DNA of 64,000 bases from Acidimicrobiaceae bacterium. GTDB lineage: Bacteria > Actinomycetota > Acidimicrobiia > Acidimicrobiales > Poriferisodalaceae. The stretch is taken from positions 1 through 64,000 of the forward strand of contig CAJJCB010000027.1 in NCBI GenBank assembly GCA_905182565.1. The letters are read 5' to 3'. Position 1 is the stretch's first letter. Each line of letters starts with the position of its first letter. The position numbers were made by a program, and so were the translations under genes. Below are positions 1 through 7,421 of this stretch, one piece after another. The notes under the pieces are model-generated. The model saw nothing but the letters and a program-made list of their open reading frames with translations. It did not search any database and had not been told where the DNA came from.

Positions 1-67
1 TTTTCACTACCTACAAAAGATTTGCTTCACCCAAAACCAAAATCAAGTCAGCCATTAAGGTCTGGAA

Positions 68-829
68 ATGAGTGACAATATCAAAATGAAAATTGATGGC
101 TCCGTTGCGGTTGTAACTATGGGAAAACAGCCACATAATCTTATTAACGGTAATTTCCTTCAAGAACTTATTAGTGCTTTCGAAAGTGCTGAAACTCAAG
201 GCGCCCGATCCATATTATTGCGAAGCGAAATGAAGCACTTTAGCGCTGGCGCAGATATCGATGGGTTCGGTTCAGAAACTAATCAGAACATGCCTGCAGA
301 TGAAGTCTTGGACCGGCTCGAAGGAATTGGTCTACCCACTATCGCAGCCGTCCATGGGCTTGCTCTTGGAGGCGGTTTTGAACTTGCGCTCGCATGTGAT
401 TTCATTATCGCTGCCAATTCAGCAAGTCTTGGTTTAGTCGAAACTTCTCTAGGATTAGCTCCGCTTCTCGGCGGGGTACAAAGAGTCGTGCAACGCAGTG
501 GAACTGCTCGGGGTAAAGAAATAGCAATGTTCGGTCGGCGACACGACCCAGCTACTCTTGAAACCTGGGGAGTAATCAATGTTGTTGTTGAGGAAGAAGA
601 ATTACTTACAGCATCCATGTCTTGGGCCCGTCAATTAGCTTCAGGTCCAACAGTTGCTCATCGAGTAATTAAAAAACTTGCCGCAGTCTGTGCGAATGAT
701 GGGGTTCGCTCAGCTGATCTACTCCAAGATAAACTTGTTCAAGATATCTGGAACTCTGAAGATGCCAAAAATGGTTTACAGGCTTATGCGGAATCTGGGC
801 CAGGTACAGCAATATTTGAGGGCCGATGA
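68..829 (+). CDS. Enoyl-CoA hydratase/isomerase family protein
   Basis: This 253-residue protein has the usual length and fold of the crotonase superfamily and would hydrate a 2-enoyl-CoA or carry out a related reaction in the cytoplasm. The oxyanion-hole region is visible at about residues 57-62 (HFSAGAD) and 98-105 (LALGGGFE). Both acids expected of a true hydratase are present: Glu105 in GGGFELALACD and Glu125 in GLVETSLGL. Its stop codon overlaps the ATG of the following CoA-transferase (ATGA), so the two are probably translated together. The neighbouring mesaconyl-CoA genes suggest a short-chain or branched dicarboxyl-CoA substrate, but the sequence does not reveal which. The upstream partner of the operon lies outside the window. 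Confidence 0.85.
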   Translation: MSDNIKMKIDGSVAVVTMGKQPHNLINGNFLQELISAFESAETQGARSILLRSEMKHFSAGADIDGFGSETNQNMPADEVLDRLEGIGLPTIAAVHGLALGGGFELALACDFIIAANSASLGLVETSLGLAPLLGGVQRVVQRSGTARGKEIAMFGRRHDPATLETWGVINVVVEEEELLTASMSWARQLASGPTVAHRVIKKLAAVCANDGVRSADLLQDKLVQDIWNSEDAKNGLQAYAESGPGTAIFEGR

Positions 830-2046
830 CTGCTCCTTTAGAAGGCCTTAAAGTCGTAGATTTCACGCGCGTTTTAGCCGGACCACACTGCACCAAAACT
901 TTAAGAGATTTAGGAGCTGAGGTAATTAAAATAGAACCGCCTGAAAGTGACACAGGCAGATCCGGACAACCTCACGTTGGTCCAATGTCCCTATATTTTG
1001 CTCAACAAAATGCAGGGAAAAAAGCCATCAGCATGGATCTGAATCATCACGAAATACAAGAATTACTGGGTCAGCTTTGTGCAGATGCAGATGTGATTGT
1101 CGAGAACTTTCGTCCAGGAACCCTTGATCGTTTCGGATTCAGCTATCAGGACGTTGTGCTAACCAACCCTTCTGTAATCTATGTCTCAATAAGCGGCTAC
1201 GGCCAAACAGGCCCCTGGAAAAATAGACCTGCATACGCGCCAACGGTACAAGCAGAATCTGGTTTCACAGAAATAATCAAAAGACACTACGGCGATGTTC
1301 TGACGAGGACCGAAAACGACGCATACAACCACGCCGATGTTTACAGTGGCCTTCAGGCAGTCATAGCCACCCTTGCGGCAATTGCTCATAGAAACAAGAC
1401 AGGTGAAGGACAACATGTAGACGTTGCAATGGTTTCATCCATGCTTTATGTAAACGACCGCGTCAGTTACGAACTATCCGGAATTGATGTCGAAGGCGAA
1501 CCACTTGCGCTAAGCGCGCCTGAGTCCCCGGTATTTGAGCTACCAGATGGCCGTTCAATAACAATTGCTGCAAGTCCTGTATCATCAGCTGTTTTCATTC
1601 GATATTGCGCAATGATGCGCCGGAACGACCTGCTTTTGGACCCTCGCTTCATCACTGCAGAATTTAGACGTGATAATTGGAATGACCTCCATGCAGAAAT
1701 CAGAGCTTGGATACTTACGTTTAGAACACTCGAAGAATTAGAAGCACAAGTTAGCGAGTCGGGATTGGCTGTCGGTGTGATCAGAACTGTGTCCGAAATT
1801 GCAGAATCAGAGTGGGCTAAGCACAGAGGAGCAATTCGCGAGATAGACGATCGATCAGGGGGAACAGCACGAGTCCCGAGTCCGCCCTGGAAATTTAGCA
1901 AGTCTGAGCTCCCTGGACCCGGACTTGCTCCTTTCCAAGGAGAACACAATATAGAAGTGTTTAGCCAACTTGGGATCGACAAAGCTCGGATAGAAGAACT
2001 ACTTCAAAAAGGCGCACTTATCGATAACACACCCACAGGTAATTGA
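826..2046 (+). CDS. CaiB/BaiF family (class III) CoA-transferase
   Basis: A 406-residue class III CoA-transferase that would move CoA between carboxylic acids or isomerise a CoA ester. The N-terminal LEGLKVVDFTRVLAGP signature, the ENFRPGTLDRFG block near residue 93 and the GYGQTGP loop near 124 are typical. Asp171 (NHADVYSGL) sits where the catalytic aspartate that forms the acyl anhydride is expected. It overlaps the enoyl-CoA hydratase by four bases and is followed by the mesaconyl-CoA hydratase-like gene. Possible roles are a succinyl-CoA:malate/citramalate CoA-transferase or an unrelated acyl-CoA transferase. It is clearly a different subfamily from the Mct-like protein downstream. Confidence 0.85.
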   Translation: MTAPLEGLKVVDFTRVLAGPHCTKTLRDLGAEVIKIEPPESDTGRSGQPHVGPMSLYFAQQNAGKKAISMDLNHHEIQELLGQLCADADVIVENFRPGTLDRFGFSYQDVVLTNPSVIYVSISGYGQTGPWKNRPAYAPTVQAESGFTEIIKRHYGDVLTRTENDAYNHADVYSGLQAVIATLAAIAHRNKTGEGQHVDVAMVSSMLYVNDRVSYELSGIDVEGEPLALSAPESPVFELPDGRSITIAASPVSSAVFIRYCAMMRRNDLLLDPRFITAEFRRDNWNDLHAEIRAWILTFRTLEELEAQVSESGLAVGVIRTVSEIAESEWAKHRGAIREIDDRSGGTARVPSPPWKFSKSELPGPGLAPFQGEHNIEVFSQLGIDKARIEELLQKGALIDNTPTGN

Positions 2047-2047
2047 C

Positions 2048-2082
2048 GGCCACATCGTGGCTTCATATCCTTAGGTTTTTTT
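2048..2082 (+). terminator. Weak hairpin plus distant T-run after the CoA-transferase
   Basis: A 5-6 bp stem (GCCAC/GTGGC, 2049-2061, 3-nt loop) follows the stop codon directly, and a run of seven T lies at 2076-2082, about 15 nt further on. The spacing is too long for a classic Rho-independent terminator. It may only weaken transcription into the next gene. Confidence 0.3.
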
Positions 2083-2136
2083 AAAGAAGACTTGCAATAG
2101 CCTCTAACCATAAGATTCTGCAAAGAAAGAACAATC

Positions 2137-3102
2137 GTGGACAACGACGGACCCTACTACGACGATTTCACTCAAGGAATGACTATTCCGCCATTGCCAG
2201 CGGTCACTGTGACTGAAGCTGACAACGTTGCGTATCGGATGATCACCGGTGACCAACATCTAGCATCGGCAGACAGCGATGCTTACAAACAAATGACCGG
2301 TTCTAAGGGAGCTCTAGTAAATCCAGGCCTAGTGATGCAATACGCCATAGGTCAAACTACAAATGCAACTCGGAAAGCTATAGCCAACCTTTACTACCGG
2401 TCCGTGCGTATTCTCAGAGCCGTAGAAGTGGGTGAAACCATTAAAACAGCCACAACGGTTTTAGGATTAGCTGATTCAAAACCAAAAGGTGATCAGCATC
2501 GTGGAAAAGTTTGGTTAGGCATTGAGACATCAGGTGACAATGGCTTAATTGCTCAGTATGAAAGATGTGCGTTGGTAGCTAGCAGAGCTGGCTCACCTGG
2601 ACATTCAGCCCAAATTCCCGGCCCTTCTGACCCGGCGCCTCTCGAAGATCTGGCTCCACTCACCCCAAGCTGGGATATGAGTAGTTCTCCAGTCACTCCT
2701 TGGGAACTTAATGAAATCCGATCAGATGCCATGCGAGATCATATAGACCTTGCGCCTTCTCTTGCTCGCATGACTTTCAACCAAGCCTTTGTTCACAGAG
2801 ACGGGTTAGCCAGCATTTACGGGAAAAGACTTGTCTATGGCGGCCATGTACAGGGCCTCGCCCAAGCATCTCTGACCAGAGTTCTCCCGGGTTTAGCTGC
2901 AGTTGTTGCTTGGGATGGCTGTGATCATATTGGTCCAGCGTTTGAAGGTGACCTGCTTGAATTTAGGCATGAACTCAAAGAAGTTTTAGCTGTGAATGGC
3001 AGTCGACTATTACGATTCGAAGTTCGTGCCGCTGTAGTCGACGAGACAGGAGCCGCTGGGAGTGACATCCTGGTATGGACACCGATTGTTTTCGCTCCTT
3101 GA
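2137..3102 (+). CDS. mch: Mesaconyl-CoA hydratase (beta-methylmalyl-CoA dehydratase)-like MaoC protein
   Basis: A 321-residue double-hotdog protein. The N-terminal half (YYDDFTQGMTI, then a TVTEADN block) and the C-terminal half (NQAFVHRD at 215-222, GKRLVYGGHVQGLA at 229-242, FEGDLLEF) match, as I recall the sequences, the Mch enzymes of Chloroflexus and the ethylmalonyl-CoA pathway, including the AIANLYY and VGETIKTATTVLGL stretches. Mch reversibly hydrates mesaconyl-C1-CoA to beta-methylmalyl-CoA. The start is a GTG with only a purine-rich stretch upstream. The Mct-like gene follows at 82 nt, which strongly supports mesaconyl-CoA as substrate. It is about 25 residues shorter than Chloroflexus Mch, so specificity for the C4 thioester (a Meh-like role) cannot be excluded. 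Confidence 0.75.
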   Translation: MDNDGPYYDDFTQGMTIPPLPAVTVTEADNVAYRMITGDQHLASADSDAYKQMTGSKGALVNPGLVMQYAIGQTTNATRKAIANLYYRSVRILRAVEVGETIKTATTVLGLADSKPKGDQHRGKVWLGIETSGDNGLIAQYERCALVASRAGSPGHSAQIPGPSDPAPLEDLAPLTPSWDMSSSPVTPWELNEIRSDAMRDHIDLAPSLARMTFNQAFVHRDGLASIYGKRLVYGGHVQGLAQASLTRVLPGLAAVVAWDGCDHIGPAFEGDLLEFRHELKEVLAVNGSRLLRFEVRAAVVDETGAAGSDILVWTPIVFAP

Positions 3103-3184
3103 AATAACTCAAAAATGATAAGTGCGGTTAGCTATAAGCCCCTGCTTTCATGATTGGGCTTGCTCGAGTCGCTAGGGAGTACCA

Positions 3185-4405
3185 ATGACACCAGTTCTAG
3201 AAGGATTAAGAATCATCGAAGGATCAGCGTTCGTGGCTGCTCCTCTCGGAGGAATGACGCTGGCGCAACTAGGCGCCGAAGTAATCCGATTTGATGCTAT
3301 TGGAGGTGGCCTTGACTATCAGCGTTGGCCAGTAACCAAAGAGGGAGTAAGCCTATTTTGGGCAGGTCTCAATAAGGGCAAAAAGTCAATACAAATTGAC
3401 CTCCGTAGTGACGAAGGAAGAGAAATAGTCACTCGTCTGATAACCGAACCCGGTCCTGATAACGGAATATTTTTATCGAACTTTCCTGAGACTGGGTGGC
3501 TAGCCGACAGTAACCTTCGTTCCCTTAGAGAAGATCTAATTTACATAAATATCATTGGCAACCCAGATGAATCAACTGCCGTGGACTACACAGTAAACCC
3601 CTCATCGGGTTTTGCTATGGCTACAGGACCGACTGGGTCTAGTATGCCGACAAATCATGTCCTCCCTGCCTGGGATACAGCTACTGGGTTGACTGCCGCT
3701 GTTGGATTATTAGCGGCGGAGCGGCATCGGACCCGCACTGGAATCGGTCAACTCTCTAAAATTTCTCTTACAGATGTGGCCTTCGCTATGGTCGCAAATC
3801 TCGGTTACATGGCTCAGGCACAATTAACGAACCGGGATCGAGTTCCTGTAGGTAATGATCTGTATGGAGCCTTTGGCAGAGACTTTGCTACTAAAGACGA
3901 GCGGCGGGTCATGGTCGTTGCTATCAGTAGACGCCAGTGGAAAAGCCTAGCTGAAGCGACAAATATTATTGATCATTTACCCGCTATCGAGAACGCTTTG
4001 GGAGTCGATCTAAGTAAAGAAGGCGACCGTTGGGATGCCCGCGATGCAATTGCATCATTTATTACACCATTTATACAATCCCATACTCTCGAAGAAATTG
4101 GCGCAATCTTTGATGCCAAAGGAGTTTGCTGGGGGCCCTACCAAACTTTTGTTCAACTCGTGAACGAGGATCGCCGCTGTAGCGAAGAAAATCCTATGTT
4201 CGCAACTATTGATCAACCCGGAGTGGGACGCGTTCTCGCCCCTCGTTCCCCTCTATCATTTTCAGAAATTGATCGGGGAGACCCTGCGCCGGCACCTCTC
4301 CTTGGTCAACATACAGATGAAATACTTATGGAAGTACTAGGGATGACATCGCCCGAGGTTGGCAAACTTCATGATAATGGAATTGTTGCCGCAGCAATCA
4401 AATGA
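3185..4405 (+). CDS. mct: 2-Methylfumaryl-CoA isomerase (mesaconyl-CoA C1-C4 CoA transferase)
   Basis: A 406-residue class III CoA-transferase of the special Mct type. Stretches such as EGSAFVAAPLGGMTLAQLGA (12-31), GGGLDYQRWPVT, FWAGLNKGKKSI, VDYTVNPSSG and GNDLYGAFGRDFAT are hallmarks, from memory, of Chloroflexus 2-methylfumaryl-CoA isomerase and are not general CaiB/BaiF motifs. Asp164 in LPAWDTATG is the probable catalytic aspartate. The enzyme shifts CoA within mesaconyl-CoA from the C1 to the C4 carboxyl, a step of the second half of the 3-hydroxypropionate bi-cycle. A good AGGGAG ribosome site lies at 3174-3179. The gene follows an Mch-like hydratase, and a terminator-like hairpin comes after it. 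Confidence 0.9.
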   Translation: MTPVLEGLRIIEGSAFVAAPLGGMTLAQLGAEVIRFDAIGGGLDYQRWPVTKEGVSLFWAGLNKGKKSIQIDLRSDEGREIVTRLITEPGPDNGIFLSNFPETGWLADSNLRSLREDLIYINIIGNPDESTAVDYTVNPSSGFAMATGPTGSSMPTNHVLPAWDTATGLTAAVGLLAAERHRTRTGIGQLSKISLTDVAFAMVANLGYMAQAQLTNRDRVPVGNDLYGAFGRDFATKDERRVMVVAISRRQWKSLAEATNIIDHLPAIENALGVDLSKEGDRWDARDAIASFITPFIQSHTLEEIGAIFDAKGVCWGPYQTFVQLVNEDRRCSEENPMFATIDQPGVGRVLAPRSPLSFSEIDRGDPAPAPLLGQHTDEILMEVLGMTSPEVGKLHDNGIVAAAIK

Positions 4406-4456
4406 CGGACCAACGTTATTTGATTGGATAAGCTTTTGCCCTCGCATCCCAACTTT

Positions 4457-4485
4457 TAGCACCAGAACTAGGGTGCTATTCTTGT
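4457..4485 (+). terminator. Probable Rho-independent terminator after mct
   Basis: A perfect 7-bp inverted repeat (TAGCACC at 4457-4463, GGTGCTA at 4472-4478) with an 8-nt loop is followed by TTCTTGT. It lies 50 nt after the mct stop and fits the end of the mesaconyl-CoA operon. The T tract is imperfect. Confidence 0.45.
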
Positions 4486-4552
4486 ACCCATTCTTAGTGA
4501 TCATGCTCTTGGGCCGTTGATACATGCGAAAATCGTGGAGGATTAAATTTTA

Positions 4553-5239
4553 ATGCTCGGAATATTTTCTTTAATGAATCGTCGATGGTTCACAAATCCG
4601 AAATTTCTCATAGGTTTGGTATGCGTAAATGCACTACTCGCAACCATCGCGATTATTTTCGGAAACGGGTCTTCGGTAATTCTTCGTATTATTGCGACGA
4701 GTATTATTCTGGTTCTGGCAACAATTAACCATTACATAGGGACTTCTGCCTGGAGCAATGCAGGTGTGCGGGTATGGGGTTTCATGGCAGTTATCGGCTC
4801 AGCCGGAATAGAACTGTACCTACTTTGCTTAATTTGGGGTGTCGATCAGATTTCATTCATCCCAGAAAAAGTTGCCGTTAGCTTAGCGATTACTTCAATT
4901 TTGGGTCTAATAGTTTCATCAGTATTTCTAGCCAGACCATCGAAGCTGGTTCTTCGCGTCACCATCTCAGTATGCACAGCTCTTTTTCTCATATCTTTTT
5001 CAGCCGTTTGGGAAATTTTTCTTTTCCCAGGCCAGCTAGCTGCGTCTCTAGTAATAGTTCTCTGCGCTGCTCTCTTAATCGTTATTATCCAATCAAAGTA
5101 TTTTTATCGAGCACCGCTAGCACTGGACATACTTTTCTGTCCGTACTGCGGAGCATCTTCTCCTTCAGTTAACCGCTCCCGCAGCCGCTGCAGCTCTTGC
5201 AAAAACACGTTCATAGTCAAAAAAACTAGCTCAAACTAG
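4553..5239 (+). CDS. Hypothetical membrane protein with C-terminal zinc ribbon
   Basis: A 228-residue protein with about six hydrophobic segments between residues 17 and 185, followed by a basic, Ser-rich tail carrying CxxC-x13-CxxC (Cys196, Cys199, Cys213, Cys216), the pattern of a zinc ribbon. A GGAGG ribosome site about 12 nt upstream supports the ATG chosen. I do not recognise the family. The ribbon would most simply lie on the cytoplasmic face and could bind nucleic acid, a partner protein or just zinc. It stands alone between the mct terminator and the convergent small lipoprotein gene. Confidence 0.7.
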   Translation: MLGIFSLMNRRWFTNPKFLIGLVCVNALLATIAIIFGNGSSVILRIIATSIILVLATINHYIGTSAWSNAGVRVWGFMAVIGSAGIELYLLCLIWGVDQISFIPEKVAVSLAITSILGLIVSSVFLARPSKLVLRVTISVCTALFLISFSAVWEIFLFPGQLAASLVIVLCAALLIVIIQSKYFYRAPLALDILFCPYCGASSPSVNRSRSRCSSCKNTFIVKKTSSN

Positions 5240-5300
5240 CGGATACATTCTCGTCAGATTTATTTTCGACCGACTAATTTTCACACTAACAAGATCACAA

Positions 5301-5585
5301 TTAGCACTTGTCAAAATTTTGCCTGGCAAGTACTTCTTCGCTCTCACCTATTGCTATTGCTATCTTAAAGGCTTCGTTAAGCAAGCAAGATTGTGAAGAT
5401 CCTGAGGCAATACGTTCTGTAATTTCTACGGCTAGTGGCGTGCATTTATCTTTTTGTTCATAGCCAGCTTCTCGACGACAAGAACGCAAAAAATTGGCCT
5501 TCTGCTCATCTCTCCATTCAGGTGCTCCACCGCAGCTACTAAAAATTAAAGTAAGCGATACGAGTAGCAGCAAAAATAATTTCAC
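5301..5585 (-). CDS. Small cysteine-containing putative lipoprotein
   Basis: A 94-residue protein beginning with a GTG. It has a short hydrophobic signal (KLFLLLLVSLTLIF) ending in SSC-GG, a plausible though not ideal lipobox with Cys18 as the lipidated residue. The mature part contains four further cysteines (in LRSC, KDKC, SQSC and the final DKC) that could form two disulfides outside the membrane. It is convergent with the membrane protein gene and divergent from the FAD oxidoreductase gene, with about 109 nt between the two starts. The family is not recognised. Confidence 0.6.
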   Translation of the reverse strand: MKLFLLLLVSLTLIFSSCGGAPEWRDEQKANFLRSCRREAGYEQKDKCTPLAVEITERIASGSSQSCLLNEAFKIAIAIGESEEVLARQNFDKC

Positions 5586-5694
5586 TTTTAATCTCTTTTC
5601 ACATAGTTCAAACGCACTCTTCGAAATTAACTTTCAATTAAACAACCTAATCGCACTATGTAAGAAAGTATTCACACAAGTACCTTCGTATTAC

Positions 5695-6678
5695 ATGAAC
5701 AAAGATCATCCTGATGTGATTATCGTTGGCGCCGGGATTTCTGGAATCACAGCAGCCCGAAAGCTTCAATCTTATGGACATGTTGTGGAGGTCTTCGAGA
5801 AAGGGCGTGGAGTTGGCGGTCGCATGGCGACTAGGCGATTCGCAGGGGCTAGATTTGATCATGGCGCACAGTTCTTCACTTCTCGAGGCTCCGATTTCGC
5901 AAAATTAATCGAGACTGCAAGCCAACAGGGAGCTGTGAAGAAATGGACTAACGGTTTCTCTGATGATCCAGATGGCTATACACGGTGGTGTGGCTCATCC
6001 GGGATGACTTCTTTAGTGAAATGGATGGTTACTGAAGCGAACATCAACGTGCGTACCGGAACTACAATTAATGATTTGCGTGATATGCCTTCAAATGCTT
6101 ATGTTCTCACAGCTCCTGTTCCCCAATGTTTAGCCATTCTCTCTTTTAGTCAGATGTTGCCGAACCCAGGAACTCATATTCAGTTATCCTCAATCAGCTA
6201 CAAGCCAACTATCGCTATTCTTCTTCGGCTGGACCAGTCACCGTCATTGTTTCCCGAGCATGGGGGTATTCAATTCCAGGATCATCCAGATTTAGCTTTT
6301 ATAAGTGATAATCAAAGGAAAGGAGTGAGTGACGAGCCAGCTATCACGGTTCATTTGTCTAACATTTTGAGTAACTCTTTATGGGAACATTCTGACCAGG
6401 AAGTTTTAGCTGCGACAACTACTTTAATTGGAGACTATTTAAGTGGTGCAGGGATTACTGATTACCAGATTCAACGCTGGCGTTATGCTGGGCCGGCAGA
6501 TGTTTGGGCTGAGCCAACGCTTGTATGGGGATCTAAGCCAATAATTGCTCTAGCCGGTGAAGCTTTCGCCGGTCCGAAAGTTGAGGGAGCATTTCGGTCT
6601 GGCCTTGCTGCTGCGGAGAAAATTAACATCGCCCTCTCATCAACAGCAAAAAGTATGGAAGGGTTCAAGAATGCTTGA
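5695..6678 (+). CDS. Renalase-like FAD/NAD(P)-dependent amine-oxidase-family oxidoreductase
   Basis: A 327-residue flavoprotein. The N-terminus has the FAD-binding motif GAGISG (Gly12, Gly14, Gly17), then the GRGVGGRMATRR segment typical of renalase-like and amine-oxidase-like enzymes. The C-terminal AGEAFAGPKVEGAF segment closes the FAD site. I chose the ATG at 5695 because it places the Rossmann motif at the usual distance. A frame open further upstream would overlap the divergent lipoprotein gene. The stop overlaps the start of the next SDR gene by eight bases, so this is the first gene of a four-gene oxidoreductase/ligase operon. The substrate is unknown. Confidence 0.8.
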   Translation: MNKDHPDVIIVGAGISGITAARKLQSYGHVVEVFEKGRGVGGRMATRRFAGARFDHGAQFFTSRGSDFAKLIETASQQGAVKKWTNGFSDDPDGYTRWCGSSGMTSLVKWMVTEANINVRTGTTINDLRDMPSNAYVLTAPVPQCLAILSFSQMLPNPGTHIQLSSISYKPTIAILLRLDQSPSLFPEHGGIQFQDHPDLAFISDNQRKGVSDEPAITVHLSNILSNSLWEHSDQEVLAATTTLIGDYLSGAGITDYQIQRWRYAGPADVWAEPTLVWGSKPIIALAGEAFAGPKVEGAFRSGLAAAEKINIALSSTAKSMEGFKNA

Positions 6679-7384
6679 TCCACGCGGAAAAGTAATCATG
6701 ATCAATGGCGCCAATCGAGGGATTGGAGCATCCTTTGCACGCCGTTTCCACAAGGAAGGTTGGGTAGTCAGTTTAGGAGGTCGTAACCTTTCCGAACTCC
6801 AGTCAAGCGTCGCAGATTTTAAAGATGAACGGGTTTCTTGTCACCGGTATGACACGAGTGACAGAAACACAGACGAGCAATGGGTTTCTGAAACCATCCA
6901 GCAACATGGTTCTATTAATGCACTCGTTAACAACGCTGGGGTTTGTCATCCTGAACCACTGAGTGAGGTAACAGAAGAACAGTTAGATGAAATGTGGTCG
7001 GTGAACGTCAAAGCACCTCTGCGAATAATACAAGCAAGCCTCCCATTTCTTCGTTCGTGTGGGACAGGCAGAATCGTTAATGTAGTTTCACTATCTGGTA
7101 AACGTGTAAAGGGAACTTTTGGGCCAGGGTATGCAATGAGTAAGCATGCTGCATTAGCGCTTCATCATGCAGTTAGACATTCTGAGTTTGATAACGGTAT
7201 AAGAGTGACCGCTATTTGCCCAGGTTACGTGGCGACCGATATGACTGCTCAGTTTGGAGTGGATGCCTCGATTATGATTGACCCTGATGATCTAGCCGAA
7301 ACAGTCGCAACTCTCGTAAGGCTCCCAAACACAGCTGCGGTTGCAGAGATTCTTATGACTTGCGAGCCTGAAGTTCTCGGGTAA
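6671..7384 (+). CDS. Short-chain dehydrogenase/reductase
   Basis: A 237-residue classical SDR. The cofactor motif is a variant, NGANRGIG (usual TGxxxGIG), near residues 11-18. NNAG lies near residue 87, and the catalytic Ser...Tyr-x3-Lys set is intact (VVSLSG, then YAMSKHA). The ATG at 6671 is chosen because upstream frames lack SDR sequence and because ATGCTTGA gives an 8-base overlap with the preceding gene. It would oxidise an alcohol or reduce a ketone with NAD(P)H. Being sandwiched between a flavoprotein and an acyl-CoA ligase, it probably works on an intermediate of the same unknown pathway. A role as acetoacetyl-CoA reductase is possible but not shown. Confidence 0.8.
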   Translation: MLDPRGKVIMINGANRGIGASFARRFHKEGWVVSLGGRNLSELQSSVADFKDERVSCHRYDTSDRNTDEQWVSETIQQHGSINALVNNAGVCHPEPLSEVTEEQLDEMWSVNVKAPLRIIQASLPFLRSCGTGRIVNVVSLSGKRVKGTFGPGYAMSKHAALALHHAVRHSEFDNGIRVTAICPGYVATDMTAQFGVDASIMIDPDDLAETVATLVRLPNTAAVAEILMTCEPEVLG

Positions 7385-7421
7385 TTCTAAATTTTGGTTA
7401 TTCGAAGAGCTGGGAGAGAGT

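Noticed and set aside
5494-5694. N-terminal extension of the FAD oxidoreductase frame by 67 codons
   Set aside because: The added sequence is Ser/Asn-rich, overlaps the divergent lipoprotein gene, and would push the GAGISG dinucleotide motif far from the N-terminus. The ATG at 5695 is normal for the family.
6557-6670. N-terminal extension of the SDR frame inside the FAD oxidoreductase gene
   Set aside because: It is an out-of-frame reading of the upstream gene. The ATG at 6671 gives a standard SDR start and an 8-base overlap.
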